From positions 8,644,001 to 8,708,000 of the forward strand of contig CP114496.1 of the NCBI GenBank assembly GCA_027186245.1: a DNA stretch of 64,000 nucleotides, written 5' to 3'. Positions 27,043-38,612 of the stretch are shown one piece after another. This DNA is from Coriaria nepalensis. Its lineage: Eukaryota > Streptophyta > Magnoliopsida > Cucurbitales > Coriariaceae. The notes beneath the pieces are model-generated. The model saw nothing but the letters and a program-made list of their open reading frames with translations. It searched no databases and was not told where the DNA came from. Numbering within the stretch: the stretch's first letter is position 1; every line of letters starts with the position of its first letter. The translations under genes and the position numbers were made by a program.

Positions 27043-29492
27043 ATGGAGATTTTTCACAAGCTTCCTATCATGGGTTTGAGTTTGTTAATGATGATGATGT
27101 TAATGGTGATACTGATCATCAAAGTGGTAGTTGTTCTCTGGCTTAAACCCAGAAAAATAGAAGCCTATTTCTCGGAGCAGGGAATCAGAGGCCCGCCTTA
27201 TCGTTTCTTCATCGGAAACGTCAAAGAACTCGTCGGAATGATGCTTAAAGCTTCTTCTCAACCCTTGTTTCCTTTCTCTCACAACATTCTACCTAGAGTT
27301 CTTCCCTTCTATCATCATTGGAAGAAAATCTATGGTATTCTTCATTCTTTCTCCATTACTTCAAACTCAACGCTGCTCTTTCTTATTAGTTCTTCTGCTA
27401 ATTAGAACGGAAAGTGACTGACCTCAATGGGTGCACTAATGGAGTTTTTTTTTTTTTTCCCAGTTCACTCCTAATTTAATTTTTAATAAAAATTTCAAAA
27501 TAATTAGATGATTTTTTATTTTTTTTAATGAATTTTCCTAAGTAGTTGTTTGTTTCCGGGGAGTTTTGTTTGAGTTGTCTTCTTCCTTCTTTCTTTGGGT
27601 AGGGTCCAACACTACCCATTTTTTACTCTGAAACATAAGGTTGTCATGTTTTCTTCCTTCATTTCCCATTTTTTTTTATTTATTTATTTTCTTTTTAGTG
27701 AATTGATTAATTTCCTTTATAAAAAAAATAATTGATATAATTAATTTATTTGAAAATTGCTCATATTGTAATGATCATGGTTTCAGGTACAACCTTTGTT
27801 GTATGGTTTGGGCCAACTGTTAGAATCACAGTTTCTGATCCAGAACTCATTCGTGAAATCTTCATCTCCAAATCAGACTGCTACGAGAAAAATGAAGCCC
27901 ATCCACTTGTCAGACAGCTTGAAGGTGATGGCCTCCTCAGCCTCAAGGGCAAAAAGTGGGCCCACCATCGCAAGATCATCACTCCCACTTTCCACATGGA
28001 AAATCTCAAAGTAAACAATTTACTTTCATCAATCAATCGAAATTTTTTTAATCAGTTTAGTTAGCTCTAGCTAATGTTTTTTCTTGTTGATTTTTTTAGC
28101 TGTTGATCCCGGTAATGGCAACGAGTGTGGTAGATATGTTGGACAAATGGTCGGAACTCACGGCAGGCACCGGTGAGGTCGAAATCGAAGTTTCCGAGCT
28201 GTTCCAAACTTTAACGGAAGAAGTAATTACTAGGGCCGTGTTCGGAAGCAGCTATGAAGACGGAAAAGCCATTTTCCGGCTTCAAGCCCAACAAATGGTC
28301 CTTGCCTCGGAAGCTTTTCAAAAAGTTTTTATACCCGGTTACCGGTAAATTATTTGATTAACTTATAATCTATAGCGATCATCAGTACTATTTCTAAATT
28401 TTTTTTTTTTTTAAATTTTATCGTAGATTTATACCAACGAGAATGAATGTGAAATCGTGGAAGTTGGATAAAAAGATTAAGAAATCGTTGATCAAGTTGA
28501 TTACTCGTCGGAAGGAGAATTCGGAATGTGCCACCGGATCGAACCGGGATGATTACTTACAAGCTCCGAAAGATCTATTAGGTCTAATGATCCAAGCATC
28601 ATCGTCGAGTGGTAGCATTACGGTCAGTGACATTGTTGAAGAGTGCAAGAGCTTTTTCTTTGCTGGCAAACAGACCACATCTAATGTGCTGACGTGGACG
28701 ATGGTGCTCATGGCTATGCACCCAGAGTGGCAGGAACAAGCACGTGACGAGGTGGTAAGGGTGTGTGGATCACGTGATACCCCTACCAAACATGATGTTA
28801 TAAAGCTTAAGAAGGTAACAAGGCTTTTTATTTTTTGTTTGGACACATATTCATGTCCTTGTCTTTTAGCCCCTGTTTGTTTCCTGAGAAAAATCCAGCC
28901 TGCCACCTTTTCCCTTCCTAATGATTGTTAACCATATTTTCTCTCTCCTCTTATTTATTTATTTTACTTTTTATTTATTTATTTTTTTTATTTTAATGTT
29001 GGGGTATGATATGATGTGCAGTTGGGCATGATTGTAAACGAGGCCCTACGACTATACCCACCGGTGATCGCCACAATCAGACGGGCCAAAGTTGATGTGG
29101 AGCTCGGGGGATGCAATATACCGCGTGGGACCGAGGTTCTGATACCGATCTTAGCCGTTCATCACGATCAATTGATCTGGGGCAACGATGCTAATGAGTT
29201 CAACCCGGGAAGATTTTCCGAGGGCATAGCATGTGCTGCTAATCACCCGGTGGGGTTCATTCCGTTCGGTCTCGGGGTCCGCACCTGCATCGGCCAAAAC
29301 TTAGCGATACTCCAAGTAAAATTAGTGCTTGCCATTATACTTCAACGCTTCTCTTTTAAACTTGGACCGTCCTATCAACACGCACCAACGGTCTTGATGC
29401 TACTCTATCCCCAATATGGCGCCCCCATTGTTTTCAAGCAATTGCCCAAATCTAAGGTTAATCGTGATAATGATCAAGATCAGAGGTCCTGA
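27043..29492 (+). CDS. CYP734A: Cytochrome P450, CYP734A type (brassinosteroid C-26 hydroxylase), 539 aa
   Basis: Five exons (27043-27334, 27787-28010, 28100-28344, 28427-28814, 29022-29492) total 1620 nt with all frames closing. An N-terminal hydrophobic anchor (residues 8-30) is followed by basic residues and IRGPPYRFFIGNVKELVGMM, nearly the signature of CYP734A1/BAS1. Key P450 motifs: AGKQTT in the I helix (333-338), EALR as the K-helix ExxR (390-393), and FGLGVRTCIG with heme-ligand Cys472. The C-terminal half shares long blocks with BAS1 (HPVGFIPFG, QHAPTVLMLLYPQ, GAPIVF). BAS1 is an ER enzyme that 26-hydroxylates castasterone and brassinolide and so inactivates them. Assignment to this subfamily is from remembered family sequence; substrate is inferred. 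A CT-repeat leader lies at about 26850-26875. Confidence 0.95.
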
Positions 29493-31509
29493 TTTGTGTG
29501 ACTTTGTGAGTATGCCAAGAAGCAAAGTGAAATGTTAATTATAGGAAGTAAAAAAAGGAGATAAATTTGTTCATGAAACTAACCAACGTGCCTATGGTTT
29601 TTAGCAAAAGAGTTTTCCCAAAAAGAATCGAGAAATTAATGAAACCCGTAAAAATATATCATATCATTTTAAATGATATGTATTTAAATCTCCCTTTTCT
29701 ATTTTCCAGGTGTTTTTTCTATTGGGCATGTAGTAAGCTTCTGTTTGGAATTTTGTTTTTTTTTATTTTTTTTATTTTAAGACTAACAGGTAGGTGGGTA
29801 GGAGAATTCGGATGTGAAGTTTCTATGTTCCTCATTTTTCTCTATAAAAAAAAAAGAAAAAAAAGAAAAAAAAATGTACCCTTTTTATATATGTAATCTA
29901 TGAATCATGTAATGTAAATTTGTAGCCATGTTCTTCTAAACAGTTTTGCTACATAAAGTTGTGATTCCTAGTGAATGTTAGTTATATTTTATTTACCAAT
30001 GCATAGAAAATTGTGTTGAATCATATCATCAAACATTTTGCTTCTTTCATCATAGGTAACTGTTTGAAATTCAGATACATTATCTTAATTTATATTGACT
30101 AGTCAGACTATTCTCCAGACCTAAAAACCTCGCTCTCAGCTTGCCGCCGTCCTTAATTTTTATCGCTAATTTTATTATTTAAATTTATTATATAAGTTGA
30201 AATGTCAATTAAATATAATTAAATAAAAAAAATATATTTATTATTTTTTTTTTTTTTTTAACCCACCCTAAACAAATTTCTTAGCTTTGCCCTATACGCA
30301 GGCAAGAGAATTGGATATGTCATATTATTACTACTAGGAAGCTAGACTCCTCTAATAAGGTAGAAAATTGCAACATAGAAGTGAGTTTTGATCTTGAGAC
30401 AATTTTTTTTTTTTTTTTTTTAAGTAAGTAGATGAAGTAAATCGAGCTATAATCTCATATATATATTATTAATATAGTTGATTGATAAAATAAATTTAAT
30501 AATTTATATTAAAATTTATATATATATATATATTTTTTGAAACTATTGGAAAGTGAGAATCCCACTACCATTGCCACTTGATTAGGAGACAAACAAATTA
30601 ATCCAAATAAGATAAAAAAATAGAAAAAGAAAAAGAAAATCCATCGAAAAAAACCATAAGAGATTCCCAACATTCTTTGAAGCAACCCAAAAAGTTTATG
30701 GAAAATCGTAATCTCTCAGAAGTGCAAATAGAATAAGTTCTTGACTTTCGGTGAAGATAAGACTAAAATAATTACACAAAACTTTGAAATAAATTTCTCA
30801 AAATACTACTTACTACAAATTAAAGTGACACAAAATATATATAAAATATTATTTTTAAATTAAATATAATATATATACATATTAAATAAAATGAAGGGGA
30901 AAGACAAAATAGATACAGTAACCAAGGCATGAAATGGCTGTTTAAAGCAACATATGACTGTAAACCATGTTATGCTAATGCAAACCAACTTTATGGGATT
31001 TGGGTATTTATGGTTGTAGCTTTGCGATATACAAACATACCTTTTCTTTTGTATTACTTTTTAGGGATCTTCTCGTGCCTCTTGATTATTGAACTTCAAG
31101 TGAGGTTTTTATTTATTTATTTATTTATTTTTATTTATTTTTTATTTTTTTTTAAAATTTTAATAGCGTTTGATGATTCCTAAGCAAGCAAGCATGTGGT
31201 TAGGGAAAGGAAGGGAAAAATATTAATATATATTTTAATGTCTCTTTTCCTTTGTTAAACCTAATCAATAACATGCCATGTAATCTCACCCATAATTACC
31301 TTTTATGAAAATTAGTTCTTGCAACATATCTTATCATAATTCTTATTATTTCTTATTATGAGTATGGTTTTCATTTATATAATAAATTAAATTAAATTAA
31401 ATTATAATTATAAAATTTATTTTTATATGAGATAATATAATACGGGCCGTTTATCACGTGAGCCGTTTCTCATAACATTCTTCCTTATCTCTTTGTTATA
31501 TCCCAATAT

Positions 31510-31510
<1 letters not shown>

Positions 31511-31586
<76 letters not shown>
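31511..31586 (+). repeat. (AAT)n microsatellite, about 25 units
   Basis: An uninterrupted ATA/AAT trinucleotide run of about 76 bp, long enough to be highly polymorphic. Confidence 0.95.
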
Positions 31587-31588
<2 letters not shown>

Positions 31589-32914
31589 TAAGGACCACTA
31601 ACCCCCCTTTTTTTTTACCTCTTTCAATTACCCAAATCACATTTACCAAGAAATTAGGGGATGTTTATTTAGTTAATTAACTCAACTATGATTCTTTTTT
31701 TTATAACAGCTTTTCGTGCATCTTTGTTTAATGAATAGTAATCCATTTCCCAATGAAAAATAAACATTAATTAATGATAATTAGGTCTTAATCTAATCCT
31801 TATTATCATCACCAAATCCTTCTCTATACTTGTGATTTGTCCGAGCATGCTCCTACATTAACATCTACGCAATGTCTCCTCCGACCTCATATACAACAAA
31901 ACTTTAACATTCCAAAGCAGCATATTTATTTATATAAGCTCTTGCTAAGATAGAAAGCAACTTATTTTGGAGTGAAGTCAGCATCAATCGGACAATTTTT
32001 GTTTTGTTAAGTAACTACAGCTGGGATTCTCCCATTAATTAATTATACATTAACGTTTTCTTAAAATTTATCTATCGATTTACTAATTTTTAATTAATTA
32101 TTTAAATTCTAATAAAAATTATTATTAAATTACTGATTATCTTATAAATAATTTATATATATCTTATACATAAGAACATATGAATATATACTAAATTTAA
32201 AAAATAATGATAATTTGAATCCGAAATTAGTATTGAGTTTTTATTTTAAAATAAATTTCATAATTATAAATAAAATAAATAAAATATTTATTTTTATAAA
32301 TTTAAAAATTTTAAAAATAATAAATTAAATCATATTTTAAAATAAAATTTAACTAGTTAAACGATAAACCCGCTAAATTAGACAAGGAGCCCCCGATCCC
32401 AAAGAAACCAGCTAAGAAGGAAATAGGAAAAGGGTCTATAAAAATTCATTAATCCTTTCATTGTATCCTGATTTTGCACTTATGCCAAAGCAAATGAGCT
32501 GGCTAACATTGTCTTGCCACCTTGATTCATGCATCCCTTGTCGGCCTGTCATGTAATAAATATATAGACATTGGTTATAAAGAAGAGAACTCGCACTTTG
32601 TTTTTCTTATTTGTTTGCATGATTTGGGTACTTTTAAGTGTACATAATTGCATGTTCATGACAATATCTTATTGTCTCTTCCATTGAGATGAGATCTTGT
32701 TTTGTTTTGTTTTTTTTTGTTTTTTTTTTTTTTTGAGATTTGTTATGATGATTGATAAGATAAATATTTTGTGCGGATGTGAGTTCTACTAAGAGGAGAG
32801 ACTGATAAGAGGTTGTCATAGTCACATTATTAAGACTATTATCAATATACATTGTGATAAAAATAATGCAAGGAGATCTCTATGGCAAATGAATACATAC
32901 TTTTTAGGTAAAAT

Positions 32915-33215
32915 TTTGTTCCTATTGGATTGATAACTTAATCGATCGATTACAATTGTTTATATATAATTTGATATAATTATTGCTATAATATATGAAT
33001 TTGTTTATAAAATTATAATTAATTGGTCTATAATAAATTAAATTATAAGTTTATTATAATTTAACTTTGTTCCCACTAGATTGATAATTTGATTAATTAT
33101 AACCACACATAATTTGATATAATTATTGATATAATATATGAATTTTTTATAATAAAAATATAATTAATTGATCTACAATTAATTGAATTATAAAATTATT
33201 ATAATTAGACCTCAT
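32915..33215 (+). repeat. Two-copy tandem repeat, period about 151 bp
   Basis: Copy 1 begins TTTGTTCCTATTGGATTGAT (32915) and copy 2 TTTGTTCCCACTAGATTGAT (33066). Both continue through ATAATTTGATATAATTATTG and ATAATTAATTG(G/A)TCTA. Divergence suggests an old duplication. Confidence 0.8.
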
Positions 33216-33399
33216 TTAGTTTTTTTTTTTTTTTTAATTTAAAAACCCCCACATTACATTAGTGAGGAGCAATGGTACACGTCAGAAGAGACAAATTATT
33301 TGGACACTAAGTCAAAACAAAACATAAACCAAGACTCAAAAAGAGGGCTTACCAAAGAGACAAGCACATCTCATTCTCTCTTCAAAATGGGGATAGAGA

Positions 33400-33416
33400 G
33401 GGGGGGGGGGGGGGGG
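33400..33416 (+). repeat. Poly(G) tract, G17
   Basis: Seventeen G following GGGGATAGAGA, in noncoding DNA. It makes a false poly-Pro ORF on the minus strand. Confidence 0.9.
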
Positions 33417-34343
33417 AGGCATGGTCACATGGGAATGGCAATCATGAAGAGATGCAAATGAGACAATGGCAGCAGAGGATTTGGTGGAGCCACTTAAATG
33501 CAATACCCTATACTCACTCACTCTGTGCCCTTCCCATTTTCCATCTATTTACCCATCAACTATTTTGTTATTAAAAAAAAAAAAAGCCTCTAACTAAATC
33601 AATCTCCAACGAACACTAAGCCCCCACATTGTGTCTTGTTAAGACACCAAGTTGGGCATTGTAGGTAGAAGAAGGAAGGGAGACATCAACCACAACCACC
33701 AACTTCGGCTGCTACACCATTTTGAGGAAGTGGGTTAGTAATTGACAGCCCATATGTTATCTCTTTCTTGATCTTGATTTTGATTTGATTTGATTATCTG
33801 ACAGATGTCTATATTTCTATGATTCTATATGTATGAGTTGACAAACTAGAAATCATCTTGACCCTTGAAATAGACAAATGTAAGACGTATGCTCCTCATC
33901 TTGTTTTGGGTTGGCCTTATTAGGACACCAACCGCCCTGACATGGCACCCTGGCTTGCCTAAATGGGTATGGCCCATGTCTAGGACCTCCCCTACCTACC
34001 ATATAGTACTACTAAGTGAGGAATCCAAGATTTGGGCCCATCTATTATTTTGGACACATTTCATGGGCTTCAGGAATGTTTGAGGCCCATTTAGTTGGAC
34101 CTTGGACCCGACCAAGCAAGAAAGGAAAGTCGACTCAACTCAAACGTTTGTTTTTTAGAAGGGTTTTCAAAATGGTCAATCTACGTTTAAATTTCTAGTA
34201 TCAGCGGAGCAGAGCTCTGAGAACTGAATGGAAGACTGATTGGCGAGCCGGATGGAAGGTTAATTGAGTCTTAATAGTCCGGAGATTCTAGACTAATTTG
34301 GATATTTCTGAAAATAATAAAAAAATAAATAAATATATATTTG

Positions 34344-35480
34344 TGTTGGAAAAATTAGCATATCAATATATTATATTTATACTTGATTTTGAGTGAGGCC
34401 CACTTCGTGTAAACAAAAAGTCAAAGTTGATTCGGATTCTCCTCTGTAAGAGCTTCGAATCGAGATACGGTACGTTCAAAATGATTATTGGGTGAATGAG
34501 AAATTGAATCTCAAAGTGCAACCATTGGAATTGTTTGAAGGAGAAAAAATAAAGGAGAAAATTTTATTCCACATTAAAAAGGAGAATAAGTGGGAGAATG
34601 TTTATATAGAATTACACATTTATTAATGGGTAATAAAATATAAGCTAGAATGCTCTCTTTTACTCGCGCCTGCAAGAGGGGTACGAATCCGGACCGGATC
34701 GGGCTTAACTCGTGTGCGCCTGCACCTTGGCGCGTCGAGTGTCAGCTCGACAACGACCCGGTTTGCCTTGGCCCTCTTTTTGTTTTTCTCCCGAATATTT
34801 TCTTTTCTTCTTCTGTAGAAGATGAAAGGTTGAAGATGAAAGGATGAAATTTAATTGTATTATATTTAAACCTGAATTAAACTCAAATTAATTCTCATTA
34901 ATCTCTTATCCTCTCATGAACTTATAAATTGACATCTTTCTCCCATTTGAAAACACAATCAGAAACGAAATCTCTCATCCCTATGTTTTTCTTCCTCTCT
35001 CTAGAGTTCTAAGTTTATAGTGTGGTAGAGTTCAAGTCACTATTTGAGTTCAACGGGAATAGTTCGGTGGTGTACCACTTCTATTCGTCTCCGTTATATC
35101 CTGAGAGACAGATACTGTTCAACTTTCTACATCGACGTGAGGGAGCAAATCTGTTTTAAGCAAACTATTGCATAACATGCCTCTATTTGATCCTCTTATC
35201 AGTTTAACATTCGGTTTTGTTATTTTGTTTTATTGATTACAGATTCTACATTCTGGTTTTCTTACTGTTCCTGATTTTACAGATTTTGTTCTATTCTATT
35301 TTACTATTCTATTTTATATTTTTTTTCAGATTATGTTCTGTTCTTTTTTCTATCCATTCTATTTTTTACGATTCTGTTTTATATACTGTTTTATTTCACA
35401 ACATATTGTTTTCTTAGTTACTAACCATATTCTGTTTATTATATATTAACTTCCTACAATTTGTACATACATATACACAC
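34344..35480 (+). mobile_element. Second copy of the copia-type LTR, opposite orientation, 3' end eroded
   Basis: It begins TGTTGGAAAAATTAGCATAT, the exact reverse complement of the other copy's end. Homology then continues through the whole LTR (for example CTCAAAGTGCAACCATTGGA, ATAAGCTAGAATGCTCTCTT and the TCTCAGGATA/TATCCTGAGAGACA block near 35098) to the T-rich ATTTTAC repeats at 35220-35460. The terminal CAACA is not found; similarity fades after ATACACACA at about 35480. Relative to this copy, the one at 19231 lacks about 66 bp of GC-rich sequence (here about 34690-34760). A TATATAGAA box near 34606 may be the LTR promoter. Confidence 0.7.
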
Positions 35481-36319
35481 AATTAGATAGTCTATTCTTG
35501 TGCTATATATGTACCGTTTTCGTGTAGTGTACAATTCCTTTCACAAAGTTAGCACAATTCGAGCAAAAATCTAAGCTTCTACATAGAAAAACAAATCTTG
35601 AATAGCGAAACAGAACAAAAATTAGTGTAAAACAGACACAGATAACAAAAGAAGATTGGTATCCCCTCAGTGAGGCCGACTAGAAACTCAGCCTGTTATA
35701 TATGTTACATACGATGAAGATGTCTTTCTGCTAAAAAGAATCTTCATAGGAAAAAGAAAACTATCGGAGGGAATAAAAGCTTATCATTTCAATATTAAAA
35801 GATTAATGGAAAACTAAGATTAACTGTCCTCGTTGTCTATTTTCGAGTTTTCTTCGAGGACAAGTCAAGGAAAACCCTGCAAGAAACTAACTCAAAGAAA
35901 GGTAGCAAAATCAAATGACATTGCAGCAACTTTGAACTCAAACAAGAGCAATCCAAATGCAGCAAGAAGCCACCAGAAAGTAAATCAATCCCTAAACACA
36001 ACAAACTAATTGACCATCTTATCTTTGATTTACATATTGGCATTTTACTACCAATACCTCACCCATGATATGCATCAACAAGGACGAGAAAAACATAAAT
36101 AGAGGAATTTCTCAAACATGGAAATTGAAACATAAAATAGCAAAGTAGTACTCCTTTGAATCACAAATCACATAACTTCCCCTTGAAGCTTTCTTTTTCA
36201 AGATTTGGAAGCCTTTTTCCATGTCAAGAAAAGCTTCTTAACCGAGGCCCTGGAAAATCCATGCAAAGCATCAAATGACATTCTCAAGCCAAAATACTTG
36301 CCTTAATCAGAGGATGAGT
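35481..36319 (-). other. Probable terminal 3'-UTR exon and flank of the agenet/ENT gene
   Basis: On the minus strand CTTTTGCAG followed by GACTCATCC at 36320 is a good splice acceptor. It can pair with the donor AAAG|GTGAGA at 38495/38494 beyond the stop codon of the agenet/ENT gene. No coding ORF of note follows; the 68-codon frame at 36043-35837 has no recognisable family. The transcript end is not identified. Confidence 0.35.
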
Positions 36320-36334
36320 CCTGCAAAAGGTTTA

Positions 36335-36585
36335 TGATTGGACCCGATCTAGATAATTACGAATATGACTAAACTTTGTTTTGCAATCACCAAAATAATC
36401 AAAATAACATAGGACGGTCTACAATTCGAGAGGTAGACTGTCTCTTCCTAAGAGTTCTTACTCTTCAAAATCTAATCTCCCTTTAAACTCTAACCATACT
36501 ACTGCTATTTATACTACTAACAACCAATTACTAAAATAGCCCCATAATAATAATACTAATACTAATAATAATGACGAGTCTAACA
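36335..36585 (-). repeat. 3' LTR of the TR-GAG-like element
   Basis: The 251-bp repeat is downstream in element orientation. It carries about 24 bp not present in the other LTR near its outer end (CGATCTAGATAATTACGAAT region). Confidence 0.75.
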
Positions 36586-38052
36586 TTACTCTCCTCCCAA
36601 TGAGATACCTTGTCCTCAAGGTGGAAATCTGGAAACTGTAGTATGATGCGGATGGTCCGAAAACCGGAGGTCTAGTTCCTCCTCCCTCTCATCCTCCCGT
36701 TCCACCATATCATCATCCTCATCACTGACCATTAACACTCGGAGTCTCCTCTCCTTACAACGATGCCCTGGCGATCGTTTGTTCGTGAAAACTCAACATT
36801 TTCACTCGTTTGTTCACGATCTCTGTCTCTGTCAGTCTTTTGAAATTCCATTCCGGAAGGTACCTGACTCTCCTATCTTCCAGCGCCTCCATAATGACAG
36901 TAACAGTTTGAGTCCTAGCGCTAGGGTTCCCGGTATAACCGTTGTGAACAAAACTGTCATGGTTGTTTTTTTGTTATTTTTCATCTCCTCCATGCCAAAT
37001 TCATATACTCCTCTAGTCCCTTGGGCCGTAATAACCTCAATGCTGTCCGAATTTCCGGCTTCAACCCCTTTCAAAAATTTTCCTCCAAGATTTCTAGAGG
37101 AATACCCGTTAAAGGCTCGGAAAGCAACTTGAATTTTTCTCGGTATTCCCACACTATCACTACTTGGCGGAGTGCCAGGAACTGTTCGTATAAGTCTCAA
37201 TCGTGAGAGGTCTGAAACCTTACCATCACTCGTTGTTTGAATTCCGTCCACGGCCCCATGGGTCGGCGATTCCCACACTATTGAAACCATGACAATGCCG
37301 GACTCTCCAAACAGAGACCGGCTGCCTGCAACTTTTCCTCTTTTATTAATCCATTAACCTCAAAGCACCTTTCCACCCGATAAACCCATGTCGCCACGTC
37401 CTCGCCTTCAAAGATAGGCATTTTCAGCTTACGAATTTACAGGTCCGCACCTGTTCTGCTCGGCATACCTGCATACTGCCCCTGCCCCGCCCATGGGTTC
37501 CACCGGAACCCTAAATTCAGCCCTTGGCACCCTTACTTCACCACTCACGGCGGTTCCCGTTGCATGACCGCCTGCTGACTCTTGTTCCTCCCTTTTCTCC
37601 CCTAGTCAGAATTGGACCCTTCCGGCTGACCTCCACGGCGTCGTGGCTGTCCCTGAACCTACCCCCAAATCACCGCCGAACTCTGCTCGAGGCTGGCCGT
37701 CGATGCCCGCGCCCTCCACTGTGCCGGCCGCCGCTAGTTCTCCCCCTACAGTCTACTCACCGCCATTGCGACTACCTTAGTTGCCTTCTATGGTGATGTC
37801 CCCTGTTGCCCAACCATGACCGCCCATAAGTTGGTCATGTTTCGGTGGTGACCTAACCTGTAACTCGGCCACTTTTGTCAATAAGACTTCAAACAACAAA
37901 GACTGATGCATACTTTGTTGTGCAAACTGCTATTATATTACTGTGAAGCATTTTTCCATTGTTGTTTTGATCGCCATCACTTCGCTCTCCAATTTCTCGA
38001 GTGCCTTTACCTTTTTTGCAGCCATCGTTGATCGAGTGCTTTGTTACCAATT

Positions 38053-38279
38053 TGATATAGGACCTAAACTTTGTTCTGCAATTACCAAAATAATCAAAAT
38101 AACATAGGATGGTCTACAATTTGAGAAGTAAACCGTTTTTCCTTAAGAGTTCTTACTTTCCAAAATCTAATTCCCCCTAAATCATAACAATATTACTGCT
38201 ATTTAAACTACTAACAACCAATTACTAGAAGAGCCCCATAATAATAATATTAATACTGATAATAATAACGAGTCTAACA
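38053..38279 (-). repeat. 5' LTR of the TR-GAG-like element
   Basis: The 227-bp repeat is followed, in element orientation, after three bases by the tRNA-Met-like primer-binding site. Confidence 0.78.
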
Positions 38280-38612
38280 GTTTCACACGGATAACCGAAA
38301 CTCTAGAGAAGCATATAAGTATACATCTAATATGAGAACAACAAGAAGATGAAGATGAGACCAATACATTTTTCACATGAGGTAAATCCCATTTATTTTT
38401 CAACTGAGATCTTTGTTACAATCATTTTATGTTAATGCCCCATTTTGATGTGTTGTAAAAGAATCCAAATAGAAAAGAACCGGAAATATCTCACCTTTGC
38501 TGTCCAACATTTTGCAGACTGAACCTATCAAAGAAAAATCATCTACCATGCCTATACGCCTAAAAAAGAATACAAACTGAAAAAAGAAAGGATCCTGTTT
38601 TTATCTTCTTTT

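Larger units (their letters stand above)
29493..34343. other. Intergenic, AT-rich, 4.8 kb
   Basis: The P450 3' UTR extends a few hundred bp. The rest has no supported gene. It contains the (AAT)n array at 31511-31586, a two-copy tandem repeat at 32915-33215, a G17 tract at 33400-33416 and several T15-T20 runs. The 33880-34200 stretch is GC-richer, with scattered GGCC/TGGGCC motifs, but has no credible ORF. Confidence 0.5.
36335..38279 (-). mobile_element. Compact nonautonomous LTR retrotransposon with gag remnants (TR-GAG-like)
   Basis: Direct repeats 36335-36585 and 38053-38279 share TAAACTTTGTT, CACCAAAATAATCAAAATAA, TAAGAGTTCTTACT and the end GAGTCTAACA. Both ends are TG...CA when read on the minus strand, and GTTTA/GTTTC flank the element (5-bp duplication, one change). 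Next to the 38053 border lies a primer-binding site (38049-38038, TGGTAACAAAGC, two mismatches to initiator tRNA-Met). A purine-rich GGGAGGAGAGTAA precedes the 36585 border. Minus-strand gag pieces are MAAKKVKALEKLESEVMAIK (38025), KLKMPIFEGEDVATWVYRVE with KEEKLQAAGLCLE (about 37430-37320), and LTGIPLEILEENF then KGLKPEIRTALRLLRPKGLEE (about 37110-37015). These are of Ty3/gypsy Retrotrans_gag type, with stops and shifts. There is no protease, RT or integrase. Confidence 0.85.

Noticed and set aside
33336..33521. Minus ORF with a poly-Pro run
   Set aside because: The poly-Pro comes from the G17 tract. No conserved flanks.
20259..34343. Search for microRNA precursors
   Set aside because: I looked for common plant miRNA cores (miR156, 159, 160, 162, 164, 166, 167, 171, 172, 390, 393, 396, 398, 399) on both strands by eye and saw no mature sequence inside a hairpin. 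A structural scan would be needed to be sure.
36832..37290. 152-codon minus ORF (SDGKVSDLSRLRLIRTVPG...)
   Set aside because: It is mainly an out-of-frame reading of the decayed gag inside the LTR element. The gag homology is in other frames.
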